A stretch of 64,000 nt of DNA from Lycorma delicatula (taxonomy: Eukaryota; Arthropoda; Insecta; Hemiptera; Fulgoridae), in assembly GCF_047948215.1 (NCBI RefSeq), contig NC_134464.1, positions 5,466,001-5,530,000 of the forward strand, in the 5' to 3' direction. Below, in pieces: positions 45,930 to 57,559 of this stretch. Position 1 is the stretch's first letter, and each line of letters opens with the position of its first letter. The notes under the pieces are model-generated. The model was given only the letters and a program-made list of their open reading frames with translations, had not been told where the DNA came from and did not search any database. Position numbers and translations under genes: made by a program.

Positions 45930-47560
45930 AATGAGTGACAGTGATATTTGTGGGGTAAATCAAAATAATAAATCTAAAAAACAAAAGAAATGAGTCATGA
46001 ACTCATTTCTTTTGTTTAGAGTTCATGGAAAGCAAATGTAAAAAAAAGGAAAAATTTGCAGTCCATGAGCACATTAATCAAAAAGAAAAAACTCTTTAAG
46101 CAAAAAACAAAAAGAATCACGAGAGGAAAAAGTTGTTTAAAAGGTTTTATACATTCAATAGTTTTATACTTGCAAACATTAAAGAAAATCATTATATTTC
46201 AAGAAACTGTCTAGATTGGGTTATGGTGACAAAAAGTCAAAAAGCTAAGAGTGTTTTTTCAAATATTATTTAAATAAGGAAAATAATTCTTTGATTCAGG
46301 TATGTAAGTTAGCAATTTTAAACATTTTTGACATTGGTGAATCTAGGCTTCAAAGATTTCAAAGTATTCTTCTCTTGTCAGGTGAGATATATACATATTG
46401 ATGAAAGGGGACTTCATCCCAAGTTGCATGCTATGCCAGCTGAGATATGTGAACAAATCCATAATCACATATCTTCTGTTCCGGTCAAAAAAGTCATTAC
46501 AGAAATACAAAAACAAAGATGCTCACTTATATGTAAAAATTATGCACAGTTTATTTAAGGGAACATTTCCAAATAGTAAAGTTAGTTATTTGTATTATTA
46601 TACATATTTAAAAGAACTTTATCTTGCGGTTTGGTAGGCCACAAGTTGATGGTTTGCTCCATTTGTGAGAAGTTAGAATTAAAAATTAATAATACTGTAT
46701 CAGCAGTAAATGTTAAGAGCTACTGCTGGTGAAAAAATCCTGTACTTAGAAAGAACAGATAAATTTTATGCTAAAGACAAAAAAAGTAGAGGTGAAATGT
46801 AAGGAAAGTGACTTGGCATATACATTATGCAAAATTTGTCTTTACCACAAATTTTGGTACAAGAAATATTTTATCGGCTGTTATCAGTCAACTGTTTTTG
46901 GCATACACAATTTAAAACATGGTACTGTCACATTTATGTATACCATGAAAGTATATGTAAAAACATTCAACTGAAGTAATAAATTTTAAGAATTAAATGT
47001 ATTTGCAGATGCATGTGGAAGTCAAAACCGTAATCATGCTGCAACACTATTTCTTTTGAGTTTAACATTGATGAAGAGATTTAAAAATATCCACAATTTT
47101 TTCACACTTCGGGGTCACAGTTATTTGCCTTGTGACTGGCATTTTGGAGTCGTTAAACGAACAATAAAGAAAACAGATCGCAGTTACTTAATCAAGGAAT
47201 ACACCAAAATCATGCCTCCAATCGAAAAGTTTGTATAGTTACCGTAAATTTATGAATTAATGAAGCGGTGGAAGACTTACTTTAAACAACATGTGTTATC
47301 TGCAGAATCTTAGTAGAAAAGTGTTCCAAAAGATCAAAAGTTGTTTTCAAAATAGGTGGTTTTTTGAATATTTTCAAGGTGGGGCTGTGATTGCCAGAGA
47401 ATTCATTGATGGATTACTGAAGCATATGTTCAAACTTTTAAAATCCATTGATATTTTAAAATCAATCACAATACCAACTGAAAAAGCCTTCCCCATTGGG
47501 TCAATAAATAACTCAAAAAAATTGTTGGATATATCTTAAGTGCAATAATACACTGTTGTT
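45930..47560 (+). pseudogene. transposase-like protein of a Cys-rich insect family ('GHSYLPCD')
   Basis: Scattered + strand frames keep a fixed order of motifs seen in a protein widespread in arthropod genomes: 'FDIGESRLQRFQ' (46330), 'DERGLHPKLHA' (46400), 'ICKNYAQF'-like segment, 'CYQSTVFGIHNLKHGTVTF' (about 46877-46935), 'DACGSQNRNHAATLF' (47008-47053) and 'LRGHSYLPCDWHFGVVKR' (47107-47160), with a last open part at 47291-47539. The Asp in DACGSQN and in GHSYLPCD are plausible DDE-type residues. I cannot name the superfamily. Many stops and shifts show it is dead. Confidence 0.6.
45979..46017. repeat. perfect 17-bp hairpin
   Basis: Arms 45979-45995 and 46001-46017 are exact complements around the loop 'catga'. 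It lies at the start of the transposase relic. Confidence 0.9.
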
Positions 47561-47824
47561 GATAAATTAAAAAAATCAATATACTGGCATGGGATACGGC
47601 TGAAAATGATGATGAAGTTTAGTAGATAATATGTAAAATACTATATAAGAAAATGTATAATATGCAAGGAAAATAAGTTTTTATTATATTTTTTAAATTT
47701 ATTAATAAAATAAGTAAAAGTAGTGAATAAAATGAACTTCATCATTAACTAACCAAATTAATTTTTCTTAAATTTCCTAATAACAAAAATTTTGTTTAGA
47801 ATTGCAACATCACATGTTTATCAA

Positions 47825-50800
47825 CGTTTTTACCAAATGTTATTGGTATCTGTGCATGCAGTTTGGTTAACATGAAATTTTTCATTCTTTGAGAAATAAA
47901 TAAATAAAAAACTTATGCGGATATGTATTGTTTCAATTCTAATTGATTCAATTTTATATAAGCGCTATCTGAAGTTTAGAAATTTGCGTTTTCTAATTTC
48001 CTTTGCTCATCACAATCTTTCCATAACTTTTTATACAAAATACCTTATTAAGAAATTAAGCTACCATGTGTGTGTAAAATTATCGTTACCAAAAAATTAC
48101 TGAATCACAATGGAAGAAATTTTTACGGCTTACTGGTTTTCAAGAAAAGGTCACGAATTAAAAATACAGTTCATCGCATACTGTATTTAAAATAAAGCAC
48201 CAAAGAAAAAATTGAAGAGGTAATGATTGTACAAAACAAACAAAATTCCTTTCATTATATTTTAAACATAAAATGATATAAAAATAAGGGTGTGTAAAGT
48301 GATGGTTTTTAACCACACTAGCAAACTATATCTACTACAATGGTAGTTATCACAATTAAAAAACATGAACCTGGAGGGATCATAGAAATATACAAAAGAG
48401 AACAGCATACTCCTGTCACAAAAACACCCAAAGAAATAATTCAAAATGTTATTCGACACATAATTGTTAGCCCAAGATATGAGAGCTGCTTGAAACCAAA
48501 GAAATAAATTTAGAGAAATCGAATCAAAATTCTGTGCTGAAAATAAAATAAAATTTTACACCGTGGAACTCTCAAAAAACCACCAAGAATGTAAACTTCA
48601 CCGGTAGTACTTACGTAACATGTTAACATTGCACAAGAATTACAAATTAAAATCAATTAACACAAATACACCAGTAACAAATTTATGAGCATATAAATTA
48701 ATTATCACCAAACATGCACTCTGACAGACAGTTAGCGATGGACTAAGAGGGTTAGGAAATTCAGCATACATACTGATTGCAAATCAGCCAAAACCAGTTA
48801 AAACAGCATCATGTACAGTCTTTAAAACTTTAACCATATGGCAATTGTTATTCTACTAACTAGTTAAATTGTAGTATGCAATAGTTTTATACACTTAAGT
48901 GAATCGGTCAGGTAATTCAGGAAACACCTAGTTATTTTATGAAATAACAGATTCCATACTCTTACTCTTACACTAAGTAGTTTGTTATCCGATACAATTA
49001 AAGTAAAACATGCAATACAAAAGAGAAAGCTAGTTTTATAAATTGTTAATGTAACTAGCAGACCCATTGCGACTTTGCCCGCACAATAAGGTTACACTAG
49101 CATTTCTCATCACAGTCAGGGAATGTTTAGTTCAACATGTCTATATAAACTTCCTCAGACAATTATTATGTGATTAAATATTATGGAACTAATGACATGT
49201 AAACACTTAGATAAGTATAAACATAAAGAATTTCATTATAAAAGTATTATTAGTTTGTCAGTATTAGGCTAATAGGAGTGGATAAACTATTAATCTTTTT
49301 TTCAATTGCAAATATATATATATTTAAAATAACACATACTGTTTTCTTTAATAATATATTTATTTATTAAATTATGATACATTAAATTACTTTGTTGAGG
49401 GTAATCTGTACCATAGTTGTTCATATGAGGTACCTAATCTGGCAATATTGAAATGTTCATTGATTTATTTTTTCTAGATTTGATACAACATATTATTTTG
49501 TATACTTTTGTATAATTGTATTATACCAATTTTTATTCAATTAAATAGTTTTGTATCGCTATTTATTTCTAAAATAAAAGAGTTGCACCATAATAATTTA
49601 GCAGAAAATATTCTTTTAAATATTCTGTAGTATCTTTAACTGAAATAATTTGTGTTTTACTAATATTTATTACTTATTAATAATAGTGAATATTATTAAA
49701 AGGGATCATTTGAATTGTAATATACTGAAAAATGTTTCTTTAATTTTTCATATTTTATTAATAATTTGATGGTTTATTATTCATATCTTTAGCGATTAAA
49801 AATGAAATCGCTCTTTTATTATTAAATTAAACAAAAAAATTCAAAATTTAATTTTGCTCTGCAAAAACCTCAGATTTTTTGTATTGTAAAACATAAAAAT
49901 AATATTCAGATATTGTTTTTGTTGATCTATTTCATTCCTTTTATATTTTATGATAATTATGAAAAGAAATTATTTTATTTATTTTTTGCTACCGCACCTT
50001 TACTGTAATGATTATCTGAGCATTTTTTTTTTAAATGTAAGAAAATTTCTATTTAAAAATAAAAGCCATCAAAGAGAAGTTATAAAGTTAAAATATAAAA
50101 TATATATGTATCTTATAAAATCTGTTTTCAGTTAATAATGTTTAATAATAAAATGATTAAATACTTTTATATAACTTTGTTCAATTTTATTACCTTTGAC
50201 CTAATATCTTGAAAAAAAATGACAAACCACACACACTAGACTTCCTATAAAGTATTGCTTCAAACTGCTAGTAGGTTGATCCTGGTACTGAAGTACAGCT
50301 ATTTTATCATTAAACGTTCTGGTATATCAAACTATTTGAGTAACAAGCCTAATTTGCTTCTGTCTAAGTAGTAAAATACCTTTTTATAGTTTATAAAAGT
50401 TTATAGTTTACCTTTTTGTTGTTGTATTTTTTCAATTATTTGCATAATAGTGAAAATATTATGTAACATCACCTGCTGCACATCAAACACAGCTACCTTG
50501 ATTATCTTATAACTAGTAATTGAGACTTATCATCCGTATTTAACGACTATAATCTCTTTTTTACACGATTATTATCTATTTCTTTTTTTAACAGATGAGA
50601 TTATGCAACCCTGCCAACTACTAGCAGTACAAATAAGATTTCCTACCGGTGTAGAGGGAAGAAAAATCCTAGGGGAATAAACTGTGATTTATAATAAAAT
50701 TTATCATCTGTGATTTCAATATAGCAGCCATTAAGCATTTTATTACATCTTGTATGTTGTAGTCATTCAAGAAATTAATATATGAACTATTTTTTGATAT

Positions 50801-51890
50801 GTATTTTATACATATTAAGAATTATCTTCATTAATGTGTTATTTGAGTTTGATTTTTCAAACAGAATGTTCATTTTCAAGTTACACATTTTAATATTTCA
50901 ATGTATGTAGACCAAAGTGAAATATTCTCAGCATTATAAAATAAACATCTTTTACATTTAAAAAAATTGAAAAAATCAAAATAAATTTAAAAATATATAC
51001 TTTAATGTTACAAAATATTATACCTGTTACATAGTTGTTAATGGCAGTTTAGCGTTATTATAATAAGTAATAGTTTAGAATCTTTTTAATAAAATTAAAT
51101 TCCATTCTAGATTTAATTACAAAAAAAGCAAAAACATTCTACTTCTGATTGAGCAATAAGATCAGAAACTACTCTTCTTGATAAGATAAGTAATACTACA
51201 TGCTTATCACTGCCAACAAAGAGCTGTGAAACATTTAATTTGAAGATAAATTTAGATTCTTACTTTTTTACTGCATTATGATTATTAATTATTGCATTAA
51301 AATGATATTTACATGCAATTACAGTTTTTTTAAAAATTTAATAAACCAAATAGTTCTGATGGAAATGAAAGATACTTTCATATAAAAGAATTTTATAATC
51401 CAAACCAATAAAGATTCACTGTTTTCAATTACATGAATATAATAGATTGTAATAATCTTGAATTTAATAGTATTAAGCGAGTTTTTATTTCTATTTATTT
51501 TGTTTTTACGTAAAATAAATTCTTATAAACCACATCCACTATCAAAGATTGATTTGATGATATGACTGTTTGATAAAGTTATGATTGTTTATCACTTATT
51601 CAAACAACTTAAAAGGGAATTATTTACTTTCTGGGTTACAATTGAAAGTGAAAATAATAATGTATTTTAATACCTGTAAGAGAGTTGTGGATGATAATTA
51701 AAATAACAATAAATGATTTGGTTATGTGGAGTGAACCAAACTCCTGATAAATTTCAGTCATACATATTTTACTTTTTTAAAGATAATACATTTAAATAGG
51801 TTGTATATTTATTGTTATGAATTATGAGTAGTACATTTATACAATAATATAAATAATTTTTACACACAACAATCACTTAGCACAGGGGAA
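47825..51890. other. AT-rich, CpG-poor, no gene seen
   Basis: No supported coding or RNA feature in 4 kb. 'Aactagcagacccattgcg' at about 49054 resembles the start of a dispersed insect repeat, but nothing follows that I can define. Confidence 0.5.
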
Positions 51891-53066
51891 TGTCAGTATT
51901 AACCCTTACCTGGTATCGTAAGCAATAAGTACGTAACTGATATCAGTGATCCAGGAGACCTCTATTTTATTTTTTTTATTATTTTCACATTATTTATTCA
52001 TGAGATTTATAATACATAAATTGTTTAAATATGACTATACAAACTTAAATTTACATTAAATAAAATACAGCTACAAAATATTAACATATAAGTTCCCGCC
52101 AAAACCCTTTTTTCCGTTACTTTCTCTGTAATAACAGTTTTTTATAATTTTTTCTGTTTAAGCTTTTCATAGCATTTTATAATCATAAATAAGTATTAAA
52201 TAGTAAAATGATGAAAAAGTAAAATAAGAACTTACATTTTGATTCTAACGATCTTCATTTTTTAGACCCGTCTTCATTGTTGCAAAACATTAAACTACAT
52301 ACTTTTAAATCTATTTAATAATAAAAATCTAAAATATATATAAACATTATTTACTCGCTGTAAAAATATAACTAAGAAAAAAAAATAACCCTAAAGAACA
52401 TAATTAAAAAATATAATTTTCACTTGTCATAACCACCTGGCACAAATTTTTTTTAGAACATTCCAAGCAAATTGGAGCAGCACATTTCTGACATGGATAT
52501 TTGGTTTTCTTCTTCAGTTTTGGAGGGCAAAATGTACACGTCTTCCGTGTTTTAAAAAATTCAGGAATTTCTTGCGAATTTTCTGACTCACTCGAAATTT
52601 TAAGGATCCTTTTGATCGTGAACATCAGTTCGTGTAGAAAATTTTTCAAGTTAAATCTATGGTGTATTTACAGGTAAGTAAGTGACTTTGCCAAAGTCTT
52701 CATAAAGTTATGTCGAGTTATCTTATCTGATTGGGGAAATAACTGGTGAAGAATGAAAGAATTCATACCACTTCCCATGTAGACAAACATGAAGATTACC
52801 ACTGTCCACCTCCGTGTCCTTCGACTGGGTATAGTTTGCACACTTTTGGTCAATTCCGTCAACACCTCCTTTAGTTAAGTTGTAAAATGAAATTATTTCA
52901 GGCTAATCAGTGTGTCACGATCATCATTCTGCAAGCGGTGCATTAATGACACTAATATAACAGCTTTCAACTTTTTTGATACATACGAAAGAAGAATAAT
53001 GTTCTAACTATAACCATAGAGATGATTTCTCTGTTCACATTTTACTAGACTGAAATTGAGGAGGAA

Positions 53067-53092
53067 TTTCCTTTTTTTTTTTTTTTTTTTTT
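53067..53092. repeat. poly(T) run
   Basis: A run of about 25 T inside the piggyBac relic. Confidence 0.9.
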
Positions 53093-53428
53093 AAAGTTCC
53101 AGCATATGTTAACTCTCTATTTAAAAGCTTGTTTACTATTTCGATTGAGCTAAACCAACTGTATGCCGTGACTTTTCAACATGTTCCTTCAATTGGTTTG
53201 ATGAGCCTTAGTATAGATTGTGTTGGAATGCTGAATTTCTTGTAAGAGTTTTTCCATCACTGCCTTTCCCTGAGTAAATATATGCGTTATATAAATACTG
53301 GATCCTGGCCTCTGCCATACATAAAATTTTCACACCGTACTTTGCTGGTTTTCATGGCATGTACATGCGACTCTTCCATCGACCCCAAAAGGGTAGTAAC
53401 ATTTCATACATGCAGACTGTAGGACCCA

Positions 53429-53730
53429 ACCCACCGGGTTGGTCTAGTGGTTAACGCGTCTTCCCAAATCAGCTGATTTGGAAGTCGAGAGTTACAGCGT
53501 TCAAGTCCTAGTAAAGCCAGTTAGTTTTACACGGATTTGAATATTAGATCATGGATACCGGTGTTCTTTGGTGGTTGGGTTTCAATTAACCACACATCTC
53601 AGGAATGGTTGAACTGAGAATGTACAAGACTACACTTCATTTACACTCATACATATAATCCTCATTCATTCTCTGAAGAATTATCTAAACGGTAGTCACC
53701 GGAGGCTAAACAGCAAAAAGAAAGAAGACT
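53429..53730 (+). repeat. tRNA-derived SINE, full length, nested in piggyBac
   Basis: Best copy in the window: 'cccaccgggttggtctagtgg' head, 'gcgttcaagtcctagt' B box, full body and A-rich tail. A perfect 15-base duplication AGACTGTAGGACCCA flanks it (53414-53428 and 53731-53745). Confidence 0.95.
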
Positions 53731-54888
53731 AGACTGTAGGACCCAGTGTATTACAAACCTGTGAATTCTCCAAAAATGTATTAAAAATTCCAAACATTGA
53801 AACTATATCATCATCTTTTTTTTTACTCTTCTCTATCTACCAAATTGTTGTCAAAGCGTAAAGACACCAAAAGAAATAAAAATTTTTTTTTCGTTTTTGT
53901 TTAAAAATCTTTTTTAAGTATTTGTGCAATAAGCACATCTCGTCCAGTTTCATCTGTTTCAAATAAGTCGTCAACAGATTCATTACTAGATCTGAAAATA
54001 GCACTATAGAGTAACAAGCCGATGAAAGCTTCAATCATATCTAGATCCTGAATGAATGATAAGTTTCTTCTTTTGTACTTTTCTCTTCTTTTCGTTTAAT
54101 AATTTTGTAATTTGTCCATGTAAGAATTTTTCAGCTTCTTTCTCAATTTTTTCCTATCCCTATAATTCTTGGTTTATTTCATTTTCAGCCCTGTTTTCTA
54201 CATCTTCATTATTTTCTGCTTCCAGTTCCAATTCTATATTGTGATTACTTTCGTTTATCTAGATAATCAGGATTATCTTCATTGTCATCATCCCCATCAA
54301 ATTTTTCTAAAACATTAGAAACCATTTCTTCTAAATCCTTTTTGAAATTTAATCGGGTACGTACCTTGTACAACATGACACAAAGGACCTGGTAGTAGAT
54401 CAATGGCCTCATTACAGCTTATTTCACTTATATCATCCATTGTTAAAAAATGTATTAGTAAGAAGTATTATACAGAACCAGAAACAAACTATTAAAATGA
54501 ATAAAAAGATAAATAAAATATAGCGATAAAAATAAATAAACAGTATAAAAAGTTAAAACTGAAAGAAAAAATATATTTGCACAGAAACTATTCAAATTAA
54601 CCACTGAAAGCACTGTGAAAAATGTAAAATTAAAATAAGAAAGAACTACGGCAACGATTAAGTTAGTAACAACAGAACTGATATCAAACATCTGCAAGAC
54701 TGCCTCAAAAAACAAAACACAATAACTCACCACACAATGTGACAAAAGAAAATACGACCTTCACAGCAAGTAGTATGCACAACAACTGGAAGATAGGTAA
54801 AGTGGATCGACTGTTGATCCAATATTTGAGGAGGGGGTGGGAGACAAAAAATGTCAGCGGCCTGTATGACATATGATAAAAGGGTTAA

Positions 54889-55274
54889 TGAAGTAGATGA
54901 TCTATCTCTGTAGTTAGTTCTTAGATGGCGCCACTGAAACACTGTATTGAAATAAGAAAATAATTACAAAAAGAATGAATAAATGGACTAATTTAAGAAT
55001 AAATGGAATTATTTTTATTAATACTGAAATTATAAATACAATCTAATTAAACTTAACCTAAGCTGGCTAGTCTAGGTTAGCGAGCGAGCATAGGTTAAGC
55101 TCGGTTAGATTATATTTATAAATTATAAGCGCATAATTGTAACATGAGCAAGGTTAATTTATTCTTAGATTAGTTCAATTATTGTATTTATTTTATTATT
55201 TCAATACAGTGTTTCTGTGGCGCCATCTAAGAACTAACAAATTAACTACCTACAGAGGTAGATTACCTTCTACA
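54889..55274. mobile_element. TTAA-bounded fold-back element
   Basis: TTAA lies at 54885-54888 and 55275-55278. Almost the whole unit folds on itself: 'ctatctctgtag', 'ttagttcttagatggcgcca' and 'gaaacactgtattgaaata' on the left have inverted partners on the right, and pairing weakens towards a centre near 55080. It is non-coding. The left TTAA is shared with the right end of the piggyBac. Confidence 0.75.
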
Positions 55275-55284
55275 TTAATATCAA

Positions 55285-57185
55285 AATATCCATCTTTGGT
55301 TTCCTGAGCAAAATCAAGAATAAGAATGTAATCAAATGTTCAAAGATCAAGACATCATGATTAATGGTTAAAAATATCTCATAAGAGTGTCTTGAGAGAA
55401 TACTGCTTATTATAATCCATACTCAACAGACATAATATCAACTATTGAAAACAGACCCAAGGTTCTCTCTCAGTTACAACATGGGCCTTTTAGAAGAAAC
55501 AAACTTCTTTTAAATCAATAATAACACTGACATCTTATAAAAACAAAATAAAAGTTTCTTCCAAAAATTGCATTAACCATCTATGTCTTTGCCTCAGTGA
55601 TAATCCATATTATTCTTCAGTACAATACAAATGAACATTCTGAAGTGATCTACTGTCTTAGAAGTTTCTTGATAATGTTCATTAGACAATGAATGCGACA
55701 ATTTAAACAAGCTGTCATTCAAAAAGAGAGTACTCAGATCCTTCAGTGATCTCTGAACTATCGATGACAAAGAATTATTCATTCAGTGCTAGATACATAA
55801 TCCATATTTGTTCTGGTTTTGGAGATGGTTAAAAAAATAAAATTGTCATGATTTTGAAGGAAATATACAAGTATTTTGCTTGATCATATTATCCTGGAAC
55901 AGTTTGATGACTAACATACTTTATATCCGTGGCATTCATCTAATACTTTACTTATCATTACAGATGTTTGTTCACACTCCTGAGTTTTTTCTAGGCATCC
56001 ATACTAAATTCAATTTTGCACTTTCATAATCAATTTTCCAATTTTGGTAACCCATCGAAAGCTTTGATACAGTCTGTCAGCAAACTTCTAGCAATAGTTA
56101 AATTTCATTCTAAATTCTACTGCTTCTAGGCGTACACACACCAGATTAAATTCAACCGATGAATTATTAATCCTTGTTAAAATTCAATTTTTTTATTATA
56201 GTTTATGTGCTGAAAAAACACAAAGTAGACGAAAAAAAATTTATACATTACGTACATTCAACTTCATTTTCTTCTGGCCTTAGGACAAAATTCAGTATGA
56301 TGTCACAAACAATCACTCTTACTATACGACAGTAAAATTTGAGTATAGGAAAAGAAATCAAAGACAAACTGAAGCAATAGAAATGAAATACTTGTGAGTA
56401 ATCACAGGCTGCAATTAAGAAGCCGCATTAGAAATAGTAATATTAGACAGGAATCAGATGGAGAAGAACCCAACTTAGAAAAGTTGTTTAAGTTCAGAAC
56501 AATGGACACAATGTATAAAAAGTATGTCATGTGATGATCACATCTCAGTTACAGCTAAGGTCCACAGGGCACAAGAAATTAGGGAAGACCCAGAAAAAGA
56601 TAACTTGTAAAAGGAAAAAACAACTGAAAACTGATCTGTACGTAATAAAAGACTCCAAAAGGAAGCTTCCTTGGAAGCTTGGTAAAGCTTCCAAGGAGCT
56701 TTACCGGACCTAATACATGAAGTTCTTTACATATCTTTAAAATTAATTTGAATAAAAATAAAATACTTAATTACACAGGTAAAATATAAATTTTAAAATA
56801 GAAAAAAAAATCAAAAAATATTTTAAGTAGAAAAATTTTATTTAAGTGTATTATATACTTAACTTTATATGTGGATAATATATTTTTCAATATGCCATAA
56901 AGCATACTAAAATTTTAAGTATATTATGTTAATACTGTAATAAAGGTAATAATAAATATAATATATATTTAATAATATAGTATATTGGATGTTTTTAAAA
57001 TTATAAAAGAAAAACTCAATACAATATACAGTGTAAAAGAGTTAAATAAAAAATTATTGACAAACACACAACACATAATTATGGCCATAATTCTAGTTGC
57101 TAATAATATGGCTGATCAGCACCAATTCAGTTGCTGGATTAATTGTTATATTTAAAAATAAAAAAAAACCATTAAAACAGAAATA
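55285..57185. other. AT-rich, CpG-poor, no gene; small hairpin cluster
   Basis: No supported gene. A perfect 12-bp-arm hairpin (loop GGTA) lies at 56669-56696, next to the palindrome 'ggaagcttcc' at 56661. Confidence 0.5.
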
Positions 57186-57190
57186 ATAAT

Positions 57191-57303
57191 TCACTGCGGT
57201 CGAATACTTCTTTGAACAGCTTTTGGCATTGCACGTTCCTGGCATGTCTCACATAATATTCCACTATTTCCTAACACCAGACCACCAGCTGTTCGCCAAC
57301 ATT
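57191..57303 (-). CDS. PHD-type zinc-finger protein, terminal exon
   Basis: After the acceptor 'tttaatactttcag' the exon gives two bases of a codon and 37 codons to TGA (57193-57191): 'CWRTAGGLVLGNSGILCETC' then 'QERAMPKAVQRSIRPQ'. The incoming phase needs one base (G) from the previous exon, which the exon at 61301-61189 provides, making Glu. The Cys after it and the later C-x2-C complete the C4HC3 layout of a PHD finger begun upstream. A C-terminal PHD finger suggests a chromatin or nuclear protein, but the gene is not identified. The stop is 31 codons after the last-but-one Cys pair begins. Confidence 0.65.
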
Positions 57304-57559
57304 CTGAAAGTATTAAAAAAAAATTAAATCATTAATTTTTATATTTTTGTAAATTGGAAGACTACTCTATGGTGTGATAGATTAGGCTGCAGATAATTTT
57401 TGAGAACTATGAGGGCAGTTGAAATGTAATATTTACTGGAACATAATGGGAGAACAAAATGTCGCATAAAGCAACAGGTACTGTCATCTTGTCGTTTTAT
57501 TCCCCTACTAGTAAAATTCCAAAACTTGTTAGCCCACACCCTAATTTTTTTCAGTCACC

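Larger units (their letters stand above)
45750..47819 (+). mobile_element. unclassified transposon with flanking direct repeats
   Basis: Near-identical 32-base direct repeats, 'aattttgtttagaattg-aaca' plus 'cacatgt', lie at 45750-45781 and 47788-47819 and bracket the transposase-like relic at 45930-47560. More 'catcacatgtcc' units lie at about 45640 and 45705. They may be subterminal binding sites or the edges of the element. Confidence 0.5.
52410..54440 (-). pseudogene. piggyBac transposase pseudogene
   Basis: Order on the minus strand: N-terminal 'MDDISEISCNEAIDLLPGP' (54440-54380) and an acidic stretch; 'KAFIGLLLYSAIFRSSNESV' and 'DDLFETDETGRDVL' (54030-53940), the start of the DDE_Tnp_1_7 domain with 'LRFDNN' at about 53845; a middle part with 'KAVMEKLLQEIQ' (about 53270); 'PSRRTRRWTVVIFMF' and 'MNSFILHQLF' (52820-52735), the 'trRWp...f....d...vNayil' block; and the C-terminal zinc-binding 'KTCTFCPPKLKKKTKYPCQKC' and 'PICLEC' (52550-52470). 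Frameshifts, stops and the SINE make it non-functional. Confidence 0.85.
51903..54884 (-). mobile_element. piggyBac element, dead, bounded by TTAA
   Basis: TTAA flanks both ends (51899-51902 and 54885-54888). The left end starts CCCTTACC and the complement of the right end starts CCCTTTTATC, matching piggyBac-type ends over their first five bases. The transposase relic lies between on the minus strand. Removing the nested SINE leaves about 2.7 kb, the normal length for piggyBac. Confidence 0.65.

Noticed and set aside
48262..48459. 65-codon minus-strand frame rich in Tyr, Phe and Cys
   Set aside because: No motif, no splice context, and composition expected from AT-rich DNA.
54056..54244. 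62-codon plus-strand Phe/Ser-rich frame resembling a membrane peptide
   Set aside because: It is antisense to the acidic N-terminal region of the piggyBac transposase relic, which accounts for the Phe/Ser bias.
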